From Chitinophagales bacterium (GTDB lineage: Bacteria > Bacteroidota > Bacteroidia > Chitinophagales > Saprospiraceae), in the NCBI GenBank assembly GCA_026928325.1, contig JAIXKS010000052.1:11613-68003 (forward strand): a DNA stretch of 56,391 bases, read 5' to 3'. Below the pieces are notes generated by a model. That model searched no databases. It was not told the origin of the DNA and saw nothing but the letters and a program-made list of their open reading frames with translations. Below are positions 17,408 through 26,442 of the stretch, piece after piece (position 1 is the stretch's first letter; the number at the start of each line of letters is the position of its first letter). The translations under genes and the position numbers were made by a program.

Positions 17408-18310
17408 TTTCGGAATCTTAATCACATAGCTTTTTCCGGGAGCAATCGTTAATTTTCCTTTGAGCAACCAAGGATTATAATACTTGAGCATCCGATAAGT
17501 GATTCCATGTTCATGTGCAAAATCCGCCAAACTTTCGATCGTTTCCGTAACAGTAATTTCCTTAAAATTGGTATGTGGTAAATATCGGTCTGCACGTTCG
17601 ACAAAAAAACCATAGGTTTCCGGATGTGTCAACACTTCCTTGATGGCCAATATCCTGAATACATAACGGGATGTTTCTTCATTGATATTCAAATCGTAGT
17701 AGTTGCTTTCTTTTTGCTCTGTCATAGACCGGCCATAACTCCCAGGGCCGACATTATAGGCACCGAGCGCATCTGTCCATGTTCCGAAACGCTTTTGCAA
17801 TTGTTTGATGTAACCACAAGCAGCTTTAGTTGACTTTTCCAAGTGCATCCGCTCGTCAACTTCCTCACTAATCTCTAATCCCATTTCTATGGCTGCTGGC
17901 TTCATAAATTGCCAGTAGCCTTTAGCCGATGCGGATGAAGTCGGATTCCTCAACCCACTTTCAGCAATAGCCACATATTTAAAGTCATCTGGTACACCTT
18001 CTTCCTTTAGAATCGACTCAATCACAGGAAAATATTTTTGCGACAACTTCAAGTGGAGCAGCGTCGTCGATTGCCAATAAGCATTGACAGTCAACTCCCG
18101 GTCCAAACGTTCATAAGTATCCTCATTTATTGGTACGGTTTCTCCAGCAAAATGCAAGTCGCTTTCGGGTTTGATGGTCACTATTCGCTGTGTCAATTCC
18201 GTAATTGCTTCACGCAATGACTTGGAGTCCGATGACAAAAAAAGTAAGGTCGTAAACATCATCCCACCTATAAAACCAAATACGGGAAACAATCTTTTGT
18301 ATGGCTTCAT
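17402..18310 (-). CDS. Lytic transglycosylase (SLT domain) with C-terminal LysM-like repeat
   Basis: This 302-residue envelope enzyme cleaves peptidoglycan glycan strands. An N-terminal membrane anchor or signal (RLFPVFGFIGGMMFTTLLFL) precedes the SLT domain at about 90-220. The catalytic Glu is in VAIAESGLRNPTSSASAKGYW, and GAYNVGPGS is the conserved substrate-groove motif. The end (ITVTETIESLADFAHEHGIT ... YNPWLLKG) is LysM-like and should bind peptidoglycan. I start at the ATG at 18310, because the open frame further upstream would overlap the DUF2480 gene. That gene ends seven bases before the start, so the two are probably co-transcribed. Confidence 0.9.
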   Translation of the reverse strand: MKPYKRLFPVFGFIGGMMFTTLLFLSSDSKSLREAITELTQRIVTIKPESDLHFAGETVPINEDTYERLDRELTVNAYWQSTTLLHLKLSQKYFPVIESILKEEGVPDDFKYVAIAESGLRNPTSSASAKGYWQFMKPAAIEMGLEISEEVDERMHLEKSTKAACGYIKQLQKRFGTWTDALGAYNVGPGSYGRSMTEQKESNYYDLNINEETSRYVFRILAIKEVLTHPETYGFFVERADRYLPHTNFKEITVTETIESLADFAHEHGITYRMLKYYNPWLLKGKLTIAPGKSYVIKIPKS

Positions 18311-18317
18311 ATTAAAT

Positions 18318-18839
18318 TTAAACAACGGTTTTTGGCTTTTTATAAATCGGCACCGTGCTACACGGTTCACCAAACATCAAACTTTGAACATGAGGAATCA
18401 ATCGCTCTGAAATCTTGGCATAGGCATACGGTGGAACCGGCTTATTGCCACATCCCTTGATAACGATACGTTGCCCAGAATATTGTGTAGGATCCATTGT
18501 ATTAAGAGCTTCCCGATAGTGCATCCTCAAGTATTCTTCTTGTGTACCTTGATACGTATCGACAGCAGTACCCATCAGATAGCTTTCAATCAACATATAT
18601 GCCCACAGCGGAATAATAGCATCTGTACTACACCCTATTAGCACGATTTTATCTTTATATTCGGACCAGTCCAACTGCTTCAAAGCATCCCTAAAATCTT
18701 TTTCTTTGAGAATTAGACCGTGAAAAAGATAGTCTTTAATATCAAAATCTATAAATGAAGCTTCCGGAAAGTAATCTTCCAGATTTAAAGTTATCAAACC
18801 ACTTGCGGCAACCCTATTAACCAATGGCGTATCTTCCAT
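18318..18839 (-). CDS. DUF2480 family protein
   Basis: This 173-residue soluble protein matches the Bacteroidota-specific DUF2480 family. Markers are NRVAASGLITLNLEDYFP, FDIKDYLFHGLILKEKDFR, IPLWAYMLIESYL and RIVIKGCGNKPVPPYAY. The function is not established. Two Cys (IGCSTDA and KGCGNK) lie in conserved loops and could bind metal or cofactor, which is speculation. There is no signal peptide. It lies seven bases upstream of the lytic transglycosylase on the same strand. Confidence 0.85.
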   Translation of the reverse strand: MEDTPLVNRVAASGLITLNLEDYFPEASFIDFDIKDYLFHGLILKEKDFRDALKQLDWSEYKDKIVLIGCSTDAIIPLWAYMLIESYLMGTAVDTYQGTQEEYLRMHYREALNTMDPTQYSGQRIVIKGCGNKPVPPYAYAKISERLIPHVQSLMFGEPCSTVPIYKKPKTVV

Positions 18840-19016
18840 GATGACGATATGATTTATAATGAATGGATAATGATTAATTTTTTAATCGTTAACTAATTTA
18901 CGATTTACTGATTTCGAATTAAGAATTTTATATGATTATAGATTTCAGAGGCAACCATTACTAATTCAACTTTCCAATTCTAAATGATTCGAAAAACATC
19001 AACTATTATAATAGTT

Positions 19017-19601
19017 TTAACCGGCATTTTGTTCTGTCTCAATGGCTTCCGGCTCGCCTATTTGATTTTCTACTTCTTCAAAATCCTTCAATTTGGGCAT
19101 ATCTTCCATAGACTTTAGACCAAAGTAATCCATAAATTTTTGCGATGTCGAATACAACAATGGTTTACCTGGACCGCTACTTCTACCGGTAATTTCGACC
19201 AAATCCTTTTCTAAAAGTTTCTGAATGGTATAATCCGAATTGACACCTCTAATAGATTCTATTTCTGTTTTTGTAACCGGTTGTTTATACGCAACAATTG
19301 CCAATGTTTCTAATGCCGATTTTGTCAGTTTTTTATGTGTATTCTGTTTGAGATAGGTTCCTACAGTATGGTGATAAGCTCCCTTGGTCATAAACCGCAA
19401 TCCGCCAGATACTTCGACGATTTCCATAGCGTAGTCATCTGAAGCATATTTAACCATCAAAGTATCCAAATACGTGTTCAAATCCTGATCCGATAACTCC
19501 ATATTCAAACTCTCCTCCAAAGCACTTTTGATGTCATCAAAGCTGATAGACGGATTTGCTGTAAAAATCAGGCTTTCTATATGTAATGCGACAATGTCCA
19601 A
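19017..19601 (-). CDS. scpB: Segregation and condensation protein ScpB
   Basis: ScpB pairs with ScpA and SMC in the bacterial condensin complex that organises and segregates the chromosome. The 194-residue protein shows the two winged-helix domains of the family: an N-terminal one (LHIESLIFTANPSISFDDI) and a second with the signature KSALETLAIVAYKQPVTKTE and IESIRGVNSDYTIQKLLEK. The start is a TTG at 19601: an in-frame stop lies two codons upstream and the first internal ATG would remove a third of the first domain. scpA is not in the window. A -7 box lies 27 bases upstream of the start. Confidence 0.94.
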   Translation of the reverse strand: MDIVALHIESLIFTANPSISFDDIKSALEESLNMELSDQDLNTYLDTLMVKYASDDYAMEIVEVSGGLRFMTKGAYHHTVGTYLKQNTHKKLTKSALETLAIVAYKQPVTKTEIESIRGVNSDYTIQKLLEKDLVEITGRSSGPGKPLLYSTSQKFMDYFGLKSMEDMPKLKDFEEVENQIGEPEAIETEQNAG

Positions 19602-19627
19602 ATGTTAGATTGATTAAAATTATTCCG

Positions 19628-19635
19628 CAAAAATA
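19628..19635 (-). promoter_or_regulatory. Bacteroidota -7 box for scpB
   Basis: Minus-strand TATTTTTG, 27 bases before the TTG start. The 306-base gap between scpB and the first amidohydrolase gene otherwise holds only AT-rich sequence and the divergent promoter at 19873. Confidence 0.5.
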
Positions 19636-19872
19636 CGCATTTCCAACCATTTCGACCGTTAAAAATATCATTTTGATGACCAAAACAGACAAATAATGAA
19701 ATCCATGTTGAGCAGACATACCTCTAGTTACCGCCATCTATCACCAAAATCTCATAGAAAACGTTTTTATTACTAATTTCCCTTTCGGTCAAATTCACCC
19801 TTCATAAATATCCAAATTATTATTTATTCCACAATTATTTTCAAAAAACAATCTGCAATTCTATAAAGTGAT

Positions 19873-19880
19873 TAAATTTG
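19873..19880 (+). promoter_or_regulatory. Bacteroidota -7 box for the amidohydrolase operon
   Basis: TAAATTTG, 27 bases before the start at 19908. CTG rather than TTG occupies the -33 position. Confidence 0.5.
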
Positions 19881-19907
19881 TCATGACAACAAACAAATAC
19901 ACCTTGT

Positions 19908-21584
19908 ATGGCTTTCAAATTTCAATCTTATATAGGACTCCTTTTCCTGACATGGAGCACCATTTGCGTCCAAGCACAGGTCAGTGGAGACCTCAAACCG
20001 GCGAGTGATATTTATATTTTAAAAAATTGCTTCGTCGTACCTCAACCCGGAAAAATCCTATCTGGTCAAGATATATTAATCAAAAACGGTAAAATCGCTG
20101 ACATCGGCTCACAGCTCAAAAAACCATTTGATGCCTTGGAGATTCGACTTGATTCCATGTATGTGTATGCGGGATTTATAGATGCTTATTCCAATACCGG
20201 GATAGCCCGACCGGAAGAAAAAGAAAGACCCAAGGTGACCAATACCGTTTATCCGCAAAATGAAGAAGCCGGAATAACGCCACAAGTTCGTGCAAAAGAC
20301 AGCTATAAATCAACCGACAAATCTGTACCTGAAATGCGTACCGCAGGTTTTACCCTATCGAATGTCATACCCCGCGGATTGATGTTGCCCGGGTCTTCTG
20401 ATGTTTTTATTCTCGGTGATAAACCCGGAGACAGGATGCTTTTCAAAGCAGATATAGGTCAAAATTTTCAATTTGCACCTATCAGAGGCATCTATCCCGG
20501 AACGGTTATGGGCGTTATGGCCAAATTTAGAGAATTGTATAAAAATGCAGAGATTTATGGTAAGAAAGAAAGCCTTTATCAAGCATTACCATCCCAATAT
20601 AATCGCCCAGAGTACTCACGCGAACTCGAAGCCATTTACGAAGTAACAACCCGAAAAACACCGCTCTTCATCAAAGCAAACCACACTAAAGAAATCCATC
20701 GGGCAATGAAACTCCGAAGTGAACTCGGTTTCAACCTAATTCTCGCTGATGTACAACAAGGTTGGTACAACATAGACGAGATTAAAAAACATAATATTCC
20801 CGTGTTATTATCGCTAGAATTGCCGGCAGCACCAAAAGAAGACGTAAAAAAAGATTCCACGAAAGTGGCAGATAAAAGCGATTTCGAACTCAAAAAAGAG
20901 CAATCCATTCAGGAATACCTATCCCAGGCATCTGCTTTCGAAAAAGCTGGCATCCCTTTTGGCTTTTCATGTCTCTCCGTAAAAGCAACCGACATTAAGA
21001 AAAACATCCAAACGATGATAACTCACGGCCTTTCAGAATCGGCAGCACTTGCGGCTTTGACCACCTATCCTGCACAACTCCTTGGGATATCCAAAGAGGC
21101 CGGCACGGTCGAAAAAGGCAAACTTGCTAATCTAGTCATCACGGACAAACCATATTTTGATGAAAAATCAAAAATTAGATATGTCTTTGTAGAAGGAAGC
21201 AAGTATGAATATGCCGATAGACCTCAAGCCAAAAACAGTGGTAAAAGCAACGGTGAAGATCCTAAATATGTAGGTATTTGGTCGTATATAATAGATATTC
21301 AAGGTATGTCTCAAGAAGGGAAGGTAAATATCACCTTTGCCGATGACCAATATAAAATTTCGATGTTTGATAACACGCGACCCTATGATGAGATTTTCGC
21401 AGATAATGTCAGCTTAGATGGCAAGACATTGACTTTTACATCGAGTGTAGATATGGGACAACCGGTTACGCTCCAATTCGAACTAAACATGGACGATAAA
21501 AACTATTCAGGGACAATCTCTGTAGGAGCTTTTGGCTCATTCCCCGTAAAAGGTACATGGTTAAGCAAACCCAATAATTTTTAA
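19908..21584 (+). CDS. Exported amidohydrolase-fold protein lacking the metal-binding HxH
   Basis: This 558-residue protein has a signal peptide (SYIGLLFLTWSTICVQAQ). The composite amidohydrolase fold is clear: ILIKNGKIADIG near residue 60 and the C-terminal LTTYPAQLLGISKEAGTVEKGKLANLVI. The metal site is degenerate. After strand 1 the usual DAHxH reads DAYSN (residues 92-96), and the region that normally carries the catalytic Asp reads GIPFGFSCLSVKA. It is therefore probably not a classical metal-dependent hydrolase. A C-terminal extension of about 110 residues (YVGIWSYIIDIQGMSQEGKV...) adds a beta-rich domain. It is the first gene of a three-gene amidohydrolase operon, with an 11-base gap to the next. 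Confidence 0.85.
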   Translation: MAFKFQSYIGLLFLTWSTICVQAQVSGDLKPASDIYILKNCFVVPQPGKILSGQDILIKNGKIADIGSQLKKPFDALEIRLDSMYVYAGFIDAYSNTGIARPEEKERPKVTNTVYPQNEEAGITPQVRAKDSYKSTDKSVPEMRTAGFTLSNVIPRGLMLPGSSDVFILGDKPGDRMLFKADIGQNFQFAPIRGIYPGTVMGVMAKFRELYKNAEIYGKKESLYQALPSQYNRPEYSRELEAIYEVTTRKTPLFIKANHTKEIHRAMKLRSELGFNLILADVQQGWYNIDEIKKHNIPVLLSLELPAAPKEDVKKDSTKVADKSDFELKKEQSIQEYLSQASAFEKAGIPFGFSCLSVKATDIKKNIQTMITHGLSESAALAALTTYPAQLLGISKEAGTVEKGKLANLVITDKPYFDEKSKIRYVFVEGSKYEYADRPQAKNSGKSNGEDPKYVGIWSYIIDIQGMSQEGKVNITFADDQYKISMFDNTRPYDEIFADNVSLDGKTLTFTSSVDMGQPVTLQFELNMDDKNYSGTISVGAFGSFPVKGTWLSKPNNF

Positions 21585-21595
21585 TTCAATAAATT

Positions 21596-22942
21596 ATGGT
21601 AAGAATACTTTTAATAATAGCAACATTTTGCACTACCGGATTCCTCTATAGTCAAAATATACTGATCAAAAACGGAACTGTACTGACGATTACGGATGGT
21701 ATCAAAGAAAACACGGATGTTTTGATCCTGAATGGGAAAATAGCTCAAATTGCCAAAAACATAATCAATCCCAAAAATACGCGGGTAATCGATGCTTCCG
21801 GGCTTTTTGTGATGCCCGGTATCATTGATGCACATTCTCATATTGCCTTGGATGCCATCAACGAATTTGCAAGTCCGGTCACAGCGGAAGTACAGGTAGG
21901 TGATGTCCTCAATCCATTTGATATCGCTATATACCGAGCACTTGCCGGCGGAGTCACGATTTCACATGCGATGCACGGATCAGCCAATGCGATCGGCGGT
22001 CAATGTCAAACCATCAAGCACCGATATGGTGTCGTTGATCCTGAAAAACTCAAAATGGAAGGCGCACCACGCACGATAAAATTTGCCCTTGGCGAAAATC
22101 CAATCCGCGTACATGGAGAAGGAAAAAATATTATTCCGAACACCCGTATGGGCATGGAACAGACGTTCAGAGATGCTTTTGCAGAGGGAAAACTCTATAT
22201 GCAACGCTGGGACGACTTCCGTAAAGGCCTTATCAAAGAAAGCCCAGAATACAACCTTCGGCTCGAAACCATGGCCGACATTATAAAAGGTGACATTTTA
22301 ATACATTGTCATTCTTATCGAGCAGATGAAATCCTGATGTTAATGCGAGTTCTCAAAGATTATGGTGTCAAAAAAATCTGTTTTCAACACGTCAACGAAG
22401 GCTTTAAAGTAGCTCCGGAATTGGCAGCTTATGGCGCGACTGCATCGGTATTTTCCGATTGGTGGGCTTATAAATTTGAAGTGTATTATTCCACAGCCTA
22501 CAACGCCTCTATTTTGACAAAAAATGGTGTGACAACTTCTATTAATTCAGATGATCCGGAACTCATTCGTCATTTATACCACGAAGCAGCAAAAACTCAA
22601 AGATATGGCGGACTGAGTGACGACGAAGCCCTGCGATTAATCACTATCAACCCAGCGCAACAATTGGGTATAGACCACCGCGTAGGTTCGATTGCCATAG
22701 GCAAAGATGGCGATGTCGTCCTCTTCAAAAATCATCCCTTGTCGATTTATGCAATTCCTCAAATGACCATCGTAGATGGTGTCGTCAGATTTAGTATCCA
22801 AGAGGATCCTGATGATGTCAGACTAGAAATCAGCCCGACAGCCAATGAATCCTCATTTTACGAAGAGATGCACCATAGCGAAGAAGAAGATAGTTGCCTT
22901 CAAGGATTTTCGGAATGGATGATGGAGCATAAATCAAAATAA
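21596..22942 (+). CDS. Exported metal-dependent amidohydrolase (imidazolonepropionase-like)
   Basis: This 448-residue protein has an export signal (LLIIATFCTTGFLYSQ). Unlike its two neighbours it keeps a full amidohydrolase metal site: HxH at residues 80 and 82 in PGIIDAHSHIALD, later His in DILIHCHSYRADE and CFQHVNEGFK, and Asp in TSINSDDPELIRHL. The C-terminal NPAQQLGIDHRVGSIAIGKDGDVVLF is standard for imidazolonepropionase-like and prolidase-like amidohydrolases. I expect hydrolysis of a cyclic amide or peptide-like bond outside the cytoplasm; the substrate is unknown. It is the middle gene of the operon and probably the only catalytically competent one. Confidence 0.88.
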   Translation: MVRILLIIATFCTTGFLYSQNILIKNGTVLTITDGIKENTDVLILNGKIAQIAKNIINPKNTRVIDASGLFVMPGIIDAHSHIALDAINEFASPVTAEVQVGDVLNPFDIAIYRALAGGVTISHAMHGSANAIGGQCQTIKHRYGVVDPEKLKMEGAPRTIKFALGENPIRVHGEGKNIIPNTRMGMEQTFRDAFAEGKLYMQRWDDFRKGLIKESPEYNLRLETMADIIKGDILIHCHSYRADEILMLMRVLKDYGVKKICFQHVNEGFKVAPELAAYGATASVFSDWWAYKFEVYYSTAYNASILTKNGVTTSINSDDPELIRHLYHEAAKTQRYGGLSDDEALRLITINPAQQLGIDHRVGSIAIGKDGDVVLFKNHPLSIYAIPQMTIVDGVVRFSIQEDPDDVRLEISPTANESSFYEEMHHSEEEDSCLQGFSEWMMEHKSK

Positions 22943-22969
22943 CCAACCTATTTTAAAACATCGTTGACA

Positions 22970-24271
22970 ATGAATGTAAGCAATAAATATATTTTCATCC
23001 TTTTGTGGATATTTTCTACGTCTTATACTTTTGGCCAGCAGGTTAAAAAAGCAGAAAATGGAACATTTTTACTCAAAAACGGGATGCTCCATACCGTGAT
23101 GCACGGGACTTTTACCGGAGATTTGCTAATCCAGGACGGAATCATTGCCGATATGGGCAAAACCGTAGTTGCACCAAATGCCACCGTAATCGACTGTTCT
23201 GGCAAGCATGTATATCCCGGTCTCATAGATGCAGGAAGCCGCCTTGGACTTGCAGAGATTGGATCTATTTCCTTATCCAATGACTATGCCGAACTCGGAG
23301 CTTTTGTTCCTCACATGAGGGCATTGAGTGCGATCAATCCCAATTCTGTTTCCATACCTGTTACACGACTCAACGGTGTTACAACCGTATTTAGCAAACC
23401 GGAAGGTGGTACTTTTTCTGGAACAGGTGCCGTGATTGACCTTTTTGGTTATACACCGGAGCAGATGTCTTGCGGCTCAGAAAGGGTCGTGATGCAGTTT
23501 CCCTCTACAGGACTTCGAGGCAGATGGGACCGCAGGAAAGACACTGATATTAAAAGCGATGCAGAAAATGCACTCAAAAAAATCAATGAAGTCTGGGCAG
23601 AAATTATCAATTATCACCGCATTGACTCCACGGCAACCGCTCAAAAGACCACTTGGAACCGCAATAATCCCGCCATGGATGCCATGTTGCCCATCGTTCG
23701 CAAGGAGCAGCCACTCTTCATCGAAGTCAATTCAAAAGCCGATATTGAAACGGCCCTCGAATGGATAAAATCAAAAAACATTAAGGCCGTTTTGATGGGT
23801 GTCGCTGATGGTTGGCGTGTCGCCGACAAGATCGCAGCCGCTAAAATCCCGGTGATCACAGGCCCCGTGTTGAGCTTACCAAGACGAGATAATGACCGTT
23901 ACGATGCCGCCTATACCAATGCAGGACAAATGGCTAAAGCTGGTGTAAAAGTAGCAATTCGCACCAACAATGCCGAAAATACGCGCAATCTTCCGTTTGA
24001 TGCCGGGTTTGCGGCCGCCTATGGCATGGGTGTAGAAGAAGCCCTCAAAGCCGTGACCATCAATACTGCAGAAATCTTTGGCATTGACAACATGTATGGC
24101 AGCCTGGACAAAGGGAAAGTAGCCAACGTCTTCGTTACTGATGGCGACCCATTCGAAACAAAGACACAAATCGAAAAACTCTTTATCAAAGGTTGGGATA
24201 TTCCACTAGAAAGTCGCCAAACCCTACTCAAAGATGAGTTTTTACAACGTACACCAGGATTAAGCAAATAA
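22970..24271 (+). CDS. Exported amidohydrolase-fold protein lacking the metal-binding HxH
   Basis: This 433-residue protein has a signal peptide (YIFILLWIFSTSYTFGQ). It shares the amidohydrolase scaffold with its two upstream neighbours: FLLKNGMLHTVMHGTFTGD, LLIQDGIIADMG, PGLIDAGSRLG and the C-terminal NTAEIFGIDNMYGSLDKGKV. The HxH position reads DAGSR, and the later His positions read FIEVNSKADIE and LMGVADGW, so metal ligands are missing. I use the ATG at 22970 because the TTG two codons earlier adds nothing. The gene is 27 bases after the active paralogue and ends the operon. It could be a binding subunit or an enzyme with a changed mechanism. Confidence 0.84.
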   Translation: MNVSNKYIFILLWIFSTSYTFGQQVKKAENGTFLLKNGMLHTVMHGTFTGDLLIQDGIIADMGKTVVAPNATVIDCSGKHVYPGLIDAGSRLGLAEIGSISLSNDYAELGAFVPHMRALSAINPNSVSIPVTRLNGVTTVFSKPEGGTFSGTGAVIDLFGYTPEQMSCGSERVVMQFPSTGLRGRWDRRKDTDIKSDAENALKKINEVWAEIINYHRIDSTATAQKTTWNRNNPAMDAMLPIVRKEQPLFIEVNSKADIETALEWIKSKNIKAVLMGVADGWRVADKIAAAKIPVITGPVLSLPRRDNDRYDAAYTNAGQMAKAGVKVAIRTNNAENTRNLPFDAGFAAAYGMGVEEALKAVTINTAEIFGIDNMYGSLDKGKVANVFVTDGDPFETKTQIEKLFIKGWDIPLESRQTLLKDEFLQRTPGLSK

Positions 24272-24357
24272 TCGAAGATAAAAATCCGTGCAAATCTGTC
24301 CAATCAGCGTCATCTGTCATATTGAGCGTAGTCGAAATGGGTGTGCTATCAAGTTAC

Positions 24358-24512
24358 AAAATAACATTCAATGTCGTTTAGTTTAGACTATTTATATGTT
24401 TGTTCGACCCATTCTGGGTCGTATATATAAAGCAAAATGGATGGCCTATAATCAAACGATCACGACGTGGTCGCACATTCTTTGCTTAACTAAACGACAT
24501 TAAAATAACATT
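24358..24512. repeat. Inverted-repeat element flanked by an 11-base direct repeat
   Basis: Perfect 14-base inverted repeats (AATGTCGTTTAGTT at 24370-24383, complement at 24488-24501) bound a 132-base non-coding element. AAAATAACATT occurs on both sides (24358-24368 and 24502-24512), as expected of a target-site duplication. Inside are two REP-like hairpins, CGACCC-ATTCT-GGGTCG and GATCAC-GAC-GTGGTC. Just upstream is the GAGCGTAGTCGAAATG word that I recall as common between genes in this phylum. No open frame. Confidence 0.7.
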
Positions 24513-24514
24513 TA

Positions 24515-24877
24515 CTAAAACATACTAAAAACCAACAAAAGGATACTCATAAAAACCAATACCAAAAAGATTACAAATAAAATGAGCAAGCGTCGGTGAA
24601 GTGGGTTTCGAGCCGGCATTCCAATCAATGGAATTTCCTTTTTTGTAGTTTCATTGAATAATTCATATTTGTTCGACCAATCAGGATTATAAGACAATTT
24701 AAATAATTCTTGCTCCAGCATAAATTGGTAGTCCTTGCCATCCTTAACACTAAAATCAATCTGGATAATCTCTCCACCAACATAAATCACGATATGTCCG
24801 GACTCATCACCATGATAAAGACCAACCTCAAACTCTAATCCACTTGGATTTTTATACAACCAAGTCCGTTGTGCCAT
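24515..24877 (-). CDS. Small C-terminally membrane-anchored protein, unknown function
   Basis: This 120-residue protein has no signal peptide. The N-terminal 90 residues are soluble and beta-rich (LEFEVGLYHGDESGHIVIYVGGEIIQI). A single strong hydrophobic segment follows at about 95-119 (LLILFVIFLVLVFMSILLLV), so it looks tail-anchored with the soluble part in the cytoplasm. I do not recognise a family. Its stop lies three bases from the inverted-repeat element at 24358-24512. The ferredoxin reductase gene ends about 100 bases upstream on the same strand, so co-transcription is possible. Confidence 0.65.
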   Translation of the reverse strand: MAQRTWLYKNPSGLEFEVGLYHGDESGHIVIYVGGEIIQIDFSVKDGKDYQFMLEQELFKLSYNPDWSNKYELFNETTKKEIPLIGMPARNPLHRRLLILFVIFLVLVFMSILLLVFSMF

Positions 24878-24977
24878 TTGATAATACGCTTAATATGAAT
24901 GGAGAAACACAAATCTTCCCTACATAAATTACAACCTATCCACTAAGAACCTACTTGAAAGAACTAAAATCCATCCA

Positions 24978-26069
24978 TCACACATCGTAAGTGATACTAA
25001 CTTCATCGGATTGTGGATGGGACTGACACGTTAAAATAAACCCAGCTTCCACTTCGTCATCATCTAAAGCATAACATGCATCCATCGACACTTCTCCTTC
25101 AAGTACCTTAGCCATACATGTCGAACAAGTACCACTCGTACAAGAATATGGAGGATCCAGTTTTTCGTCGATTAACACATCCAAGATGGTTTTTCCTTTT
25201 GGGACTTCTACCGTATGCCGGACACCATTTAATACGACATGAACCGTACCAAGCGCCACGCCAGCATCGGAAGGATGTTCCGCTTCAGCTGTTCTAAAAT
25301 ATTCCTTTAGGATTGATTTTTTATCAATACCCATGCCTTGAAGGTATTGTTCGACCTTCTCTATATAATCGCCTGGTCCACAAACGTAATACTGATTATC
25401 CTTATGTCTCGAACCCTGTTCTTTCAAAAAATCAACACACATCTTCTGGGTGATTCTTCCCGTTAGACCTTTCCATGAAACGACTTTTTTCGCAAATAAA
25501 CCCGCAAATCCACCTTCTTTGGTGACCTTAGGTTGGCTTAAAAAATAGGTAATAAACAGCTGTCCTTCGTACTTTTTAGCCAAAGCATCCAAATCATTTT
25601 TAAAAATAATATTGTCTTCATTACGACTACCATACAACAAATAACAAGTACTGGCAGGCTCTTCTTCGAGTAAGGTCTGAATCATGGACATCACTGGTGT
25701 AATACCACTCCCGGCAGCAAAAAAATAATGTCCTCTTGATTGATCATGATCCGCATGGACAACAAAATGACCCTGTGGTGTCATCACTTCAAGCGCATCA
25801 CCTTCATTTATATCCCGATGTAGCCAAGTTGACATCACGCCATTTTTCACTAACTTAACAGCGATACCCGGATGAGTGGCATTGATAATCGTCGAAAGAG
25901 AATACGAACGACGAATTTCCTTTCCATTATGAAGCATCTTAATCGTCAAGTGTTGACCCGGTTCGTAATGATAAGCGGTTTGCAAATCCTTGGGTATATC
26001 AAAATAGATGACCTTCGTATCTGGTGTTTCCTGATGGATCTTATGTATTTTTAATGAGTGAAACTGCAT
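24978..26069 (-). CDS. Ferredoxin--NAD(P)H oxidoreductase with C-terminal 2Fe-2S domain (PaaE-like)
   Basis: This 363-residue flavoprotein moves electrons from NAD(P)H via FAD to its own 2Fe-2S centre. The FAD-binding domain shows [11 protein letters not shown] and RRSYSLSTI. The nucleotide-binding domain shows [20 protein letters not shown] and [17 protein letters not shown]. The plant-type ferredoxin domain (about 275-363) has the cluster Cys in [15 protein letters not shown] and a fourth Cys in LTCQSHP. This order is that of PaaE/HmpX-like reductases. No paa ring-oxygenase genes are nearby, so the oxygenase or other partner is unknown. It is cytosolic. Confidence 0.92.
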   Translation of the reverse strand: MQFHSLKIHKIHQETPDTKVIYFDIPKDLQTAYHYEPGQHLTIKMLHNGKEIRRSYSLSTIINATHPGIAVKLVKNGVMSTWLHRDINEGDALEVMTPQGHFVVHADHDQSRGHYFFAAGSGITPVMSMIQTLLEEEPASTCYLLYGSRNEDNIIFKNDLDALAKKYEGQLFITYFLSQPKVTKEGGFAGLFAKKVVSWKGLTGRITQKMCVDFLKEQGSRHKDNQYYVCGPGDYIEKVEQYLQGMGIDKKSILKEYFRTAEAEHPSDAGVALGTVHVVLNGVRHTVEVPKGKTILDVLIDEKLDPPYSCTSGTCSTCMAKVLEGEVSMDACYALDDDEVEAGFILTCQSHPQSDEVSITYDV

Positions 26070-26342
26070 GATGTCGTAGATAAATGGTAAATGATTATGG
26101 TTAACAACAATGAAAGCCCGAAATTAGTTATTTTTTATAGCTTAAATATATTCTCATGAAGTTTCATTATCCATTATCATCAAAATTGATACTTATCCCT
26201 TGGTTTTATCGCTTGATCCAAAAAAATCCGCTACGGCAGTAATAGTGCTCCTAGCTGGATATTATAGGTTTATTTCCAAGGTTCTTTTAGCGTCTATCTA
26301 TTTATATATTAAAAATTTATAATGTTTAATTAAATTATAAAC
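26070..26342. other. AT-rich spacer, nothing recognised
   Basis: Together with the promoter at 26343-26372, this is the 373-base gap between the divergent ferredoxin reductase and glycosyltransferase genes. A patch at about 26205-26260 (CGCTTGATCC, a run of A, CTACGGCAGTAATAG) loosely recalls the dispersed hairpin cores elsewhere but is too divergent to call. The TAAATGATTATGGTTAAC words resemble those upstream of the genes at 3858 and 18839. No gene. Confidence 0.5.
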
Positions 26343-26372
26343 TTGATATTTACAAAGAAATAAGTACATTTG
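26343..26372 (+). promoter_or_regulatory. Bacteroidota promoter of the glycosyltransferase gene
   Basis: TTG at 26343-26345, a 19-base spacer and TACATTTG at 26365-26372, a full -33/-7 match. It lies 70 bases before the TTG start at 26443. Confidence 0.7.
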
Positions 26373-26442
26373 CCATTCAATACGGCAAGAAGCTTGTATT
26401 CTTTTTTTTGTAACGGCTGTGCAATAGTAAAAAATAATTATT

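Noticed and set aside
26205-26260. Fourth copy of the dispersed hairpin core
   Set aside because: Only the complement of ATCAAG, an A/T run and a weak CTA/TAG pairing agree; the similarity is too low to claim.
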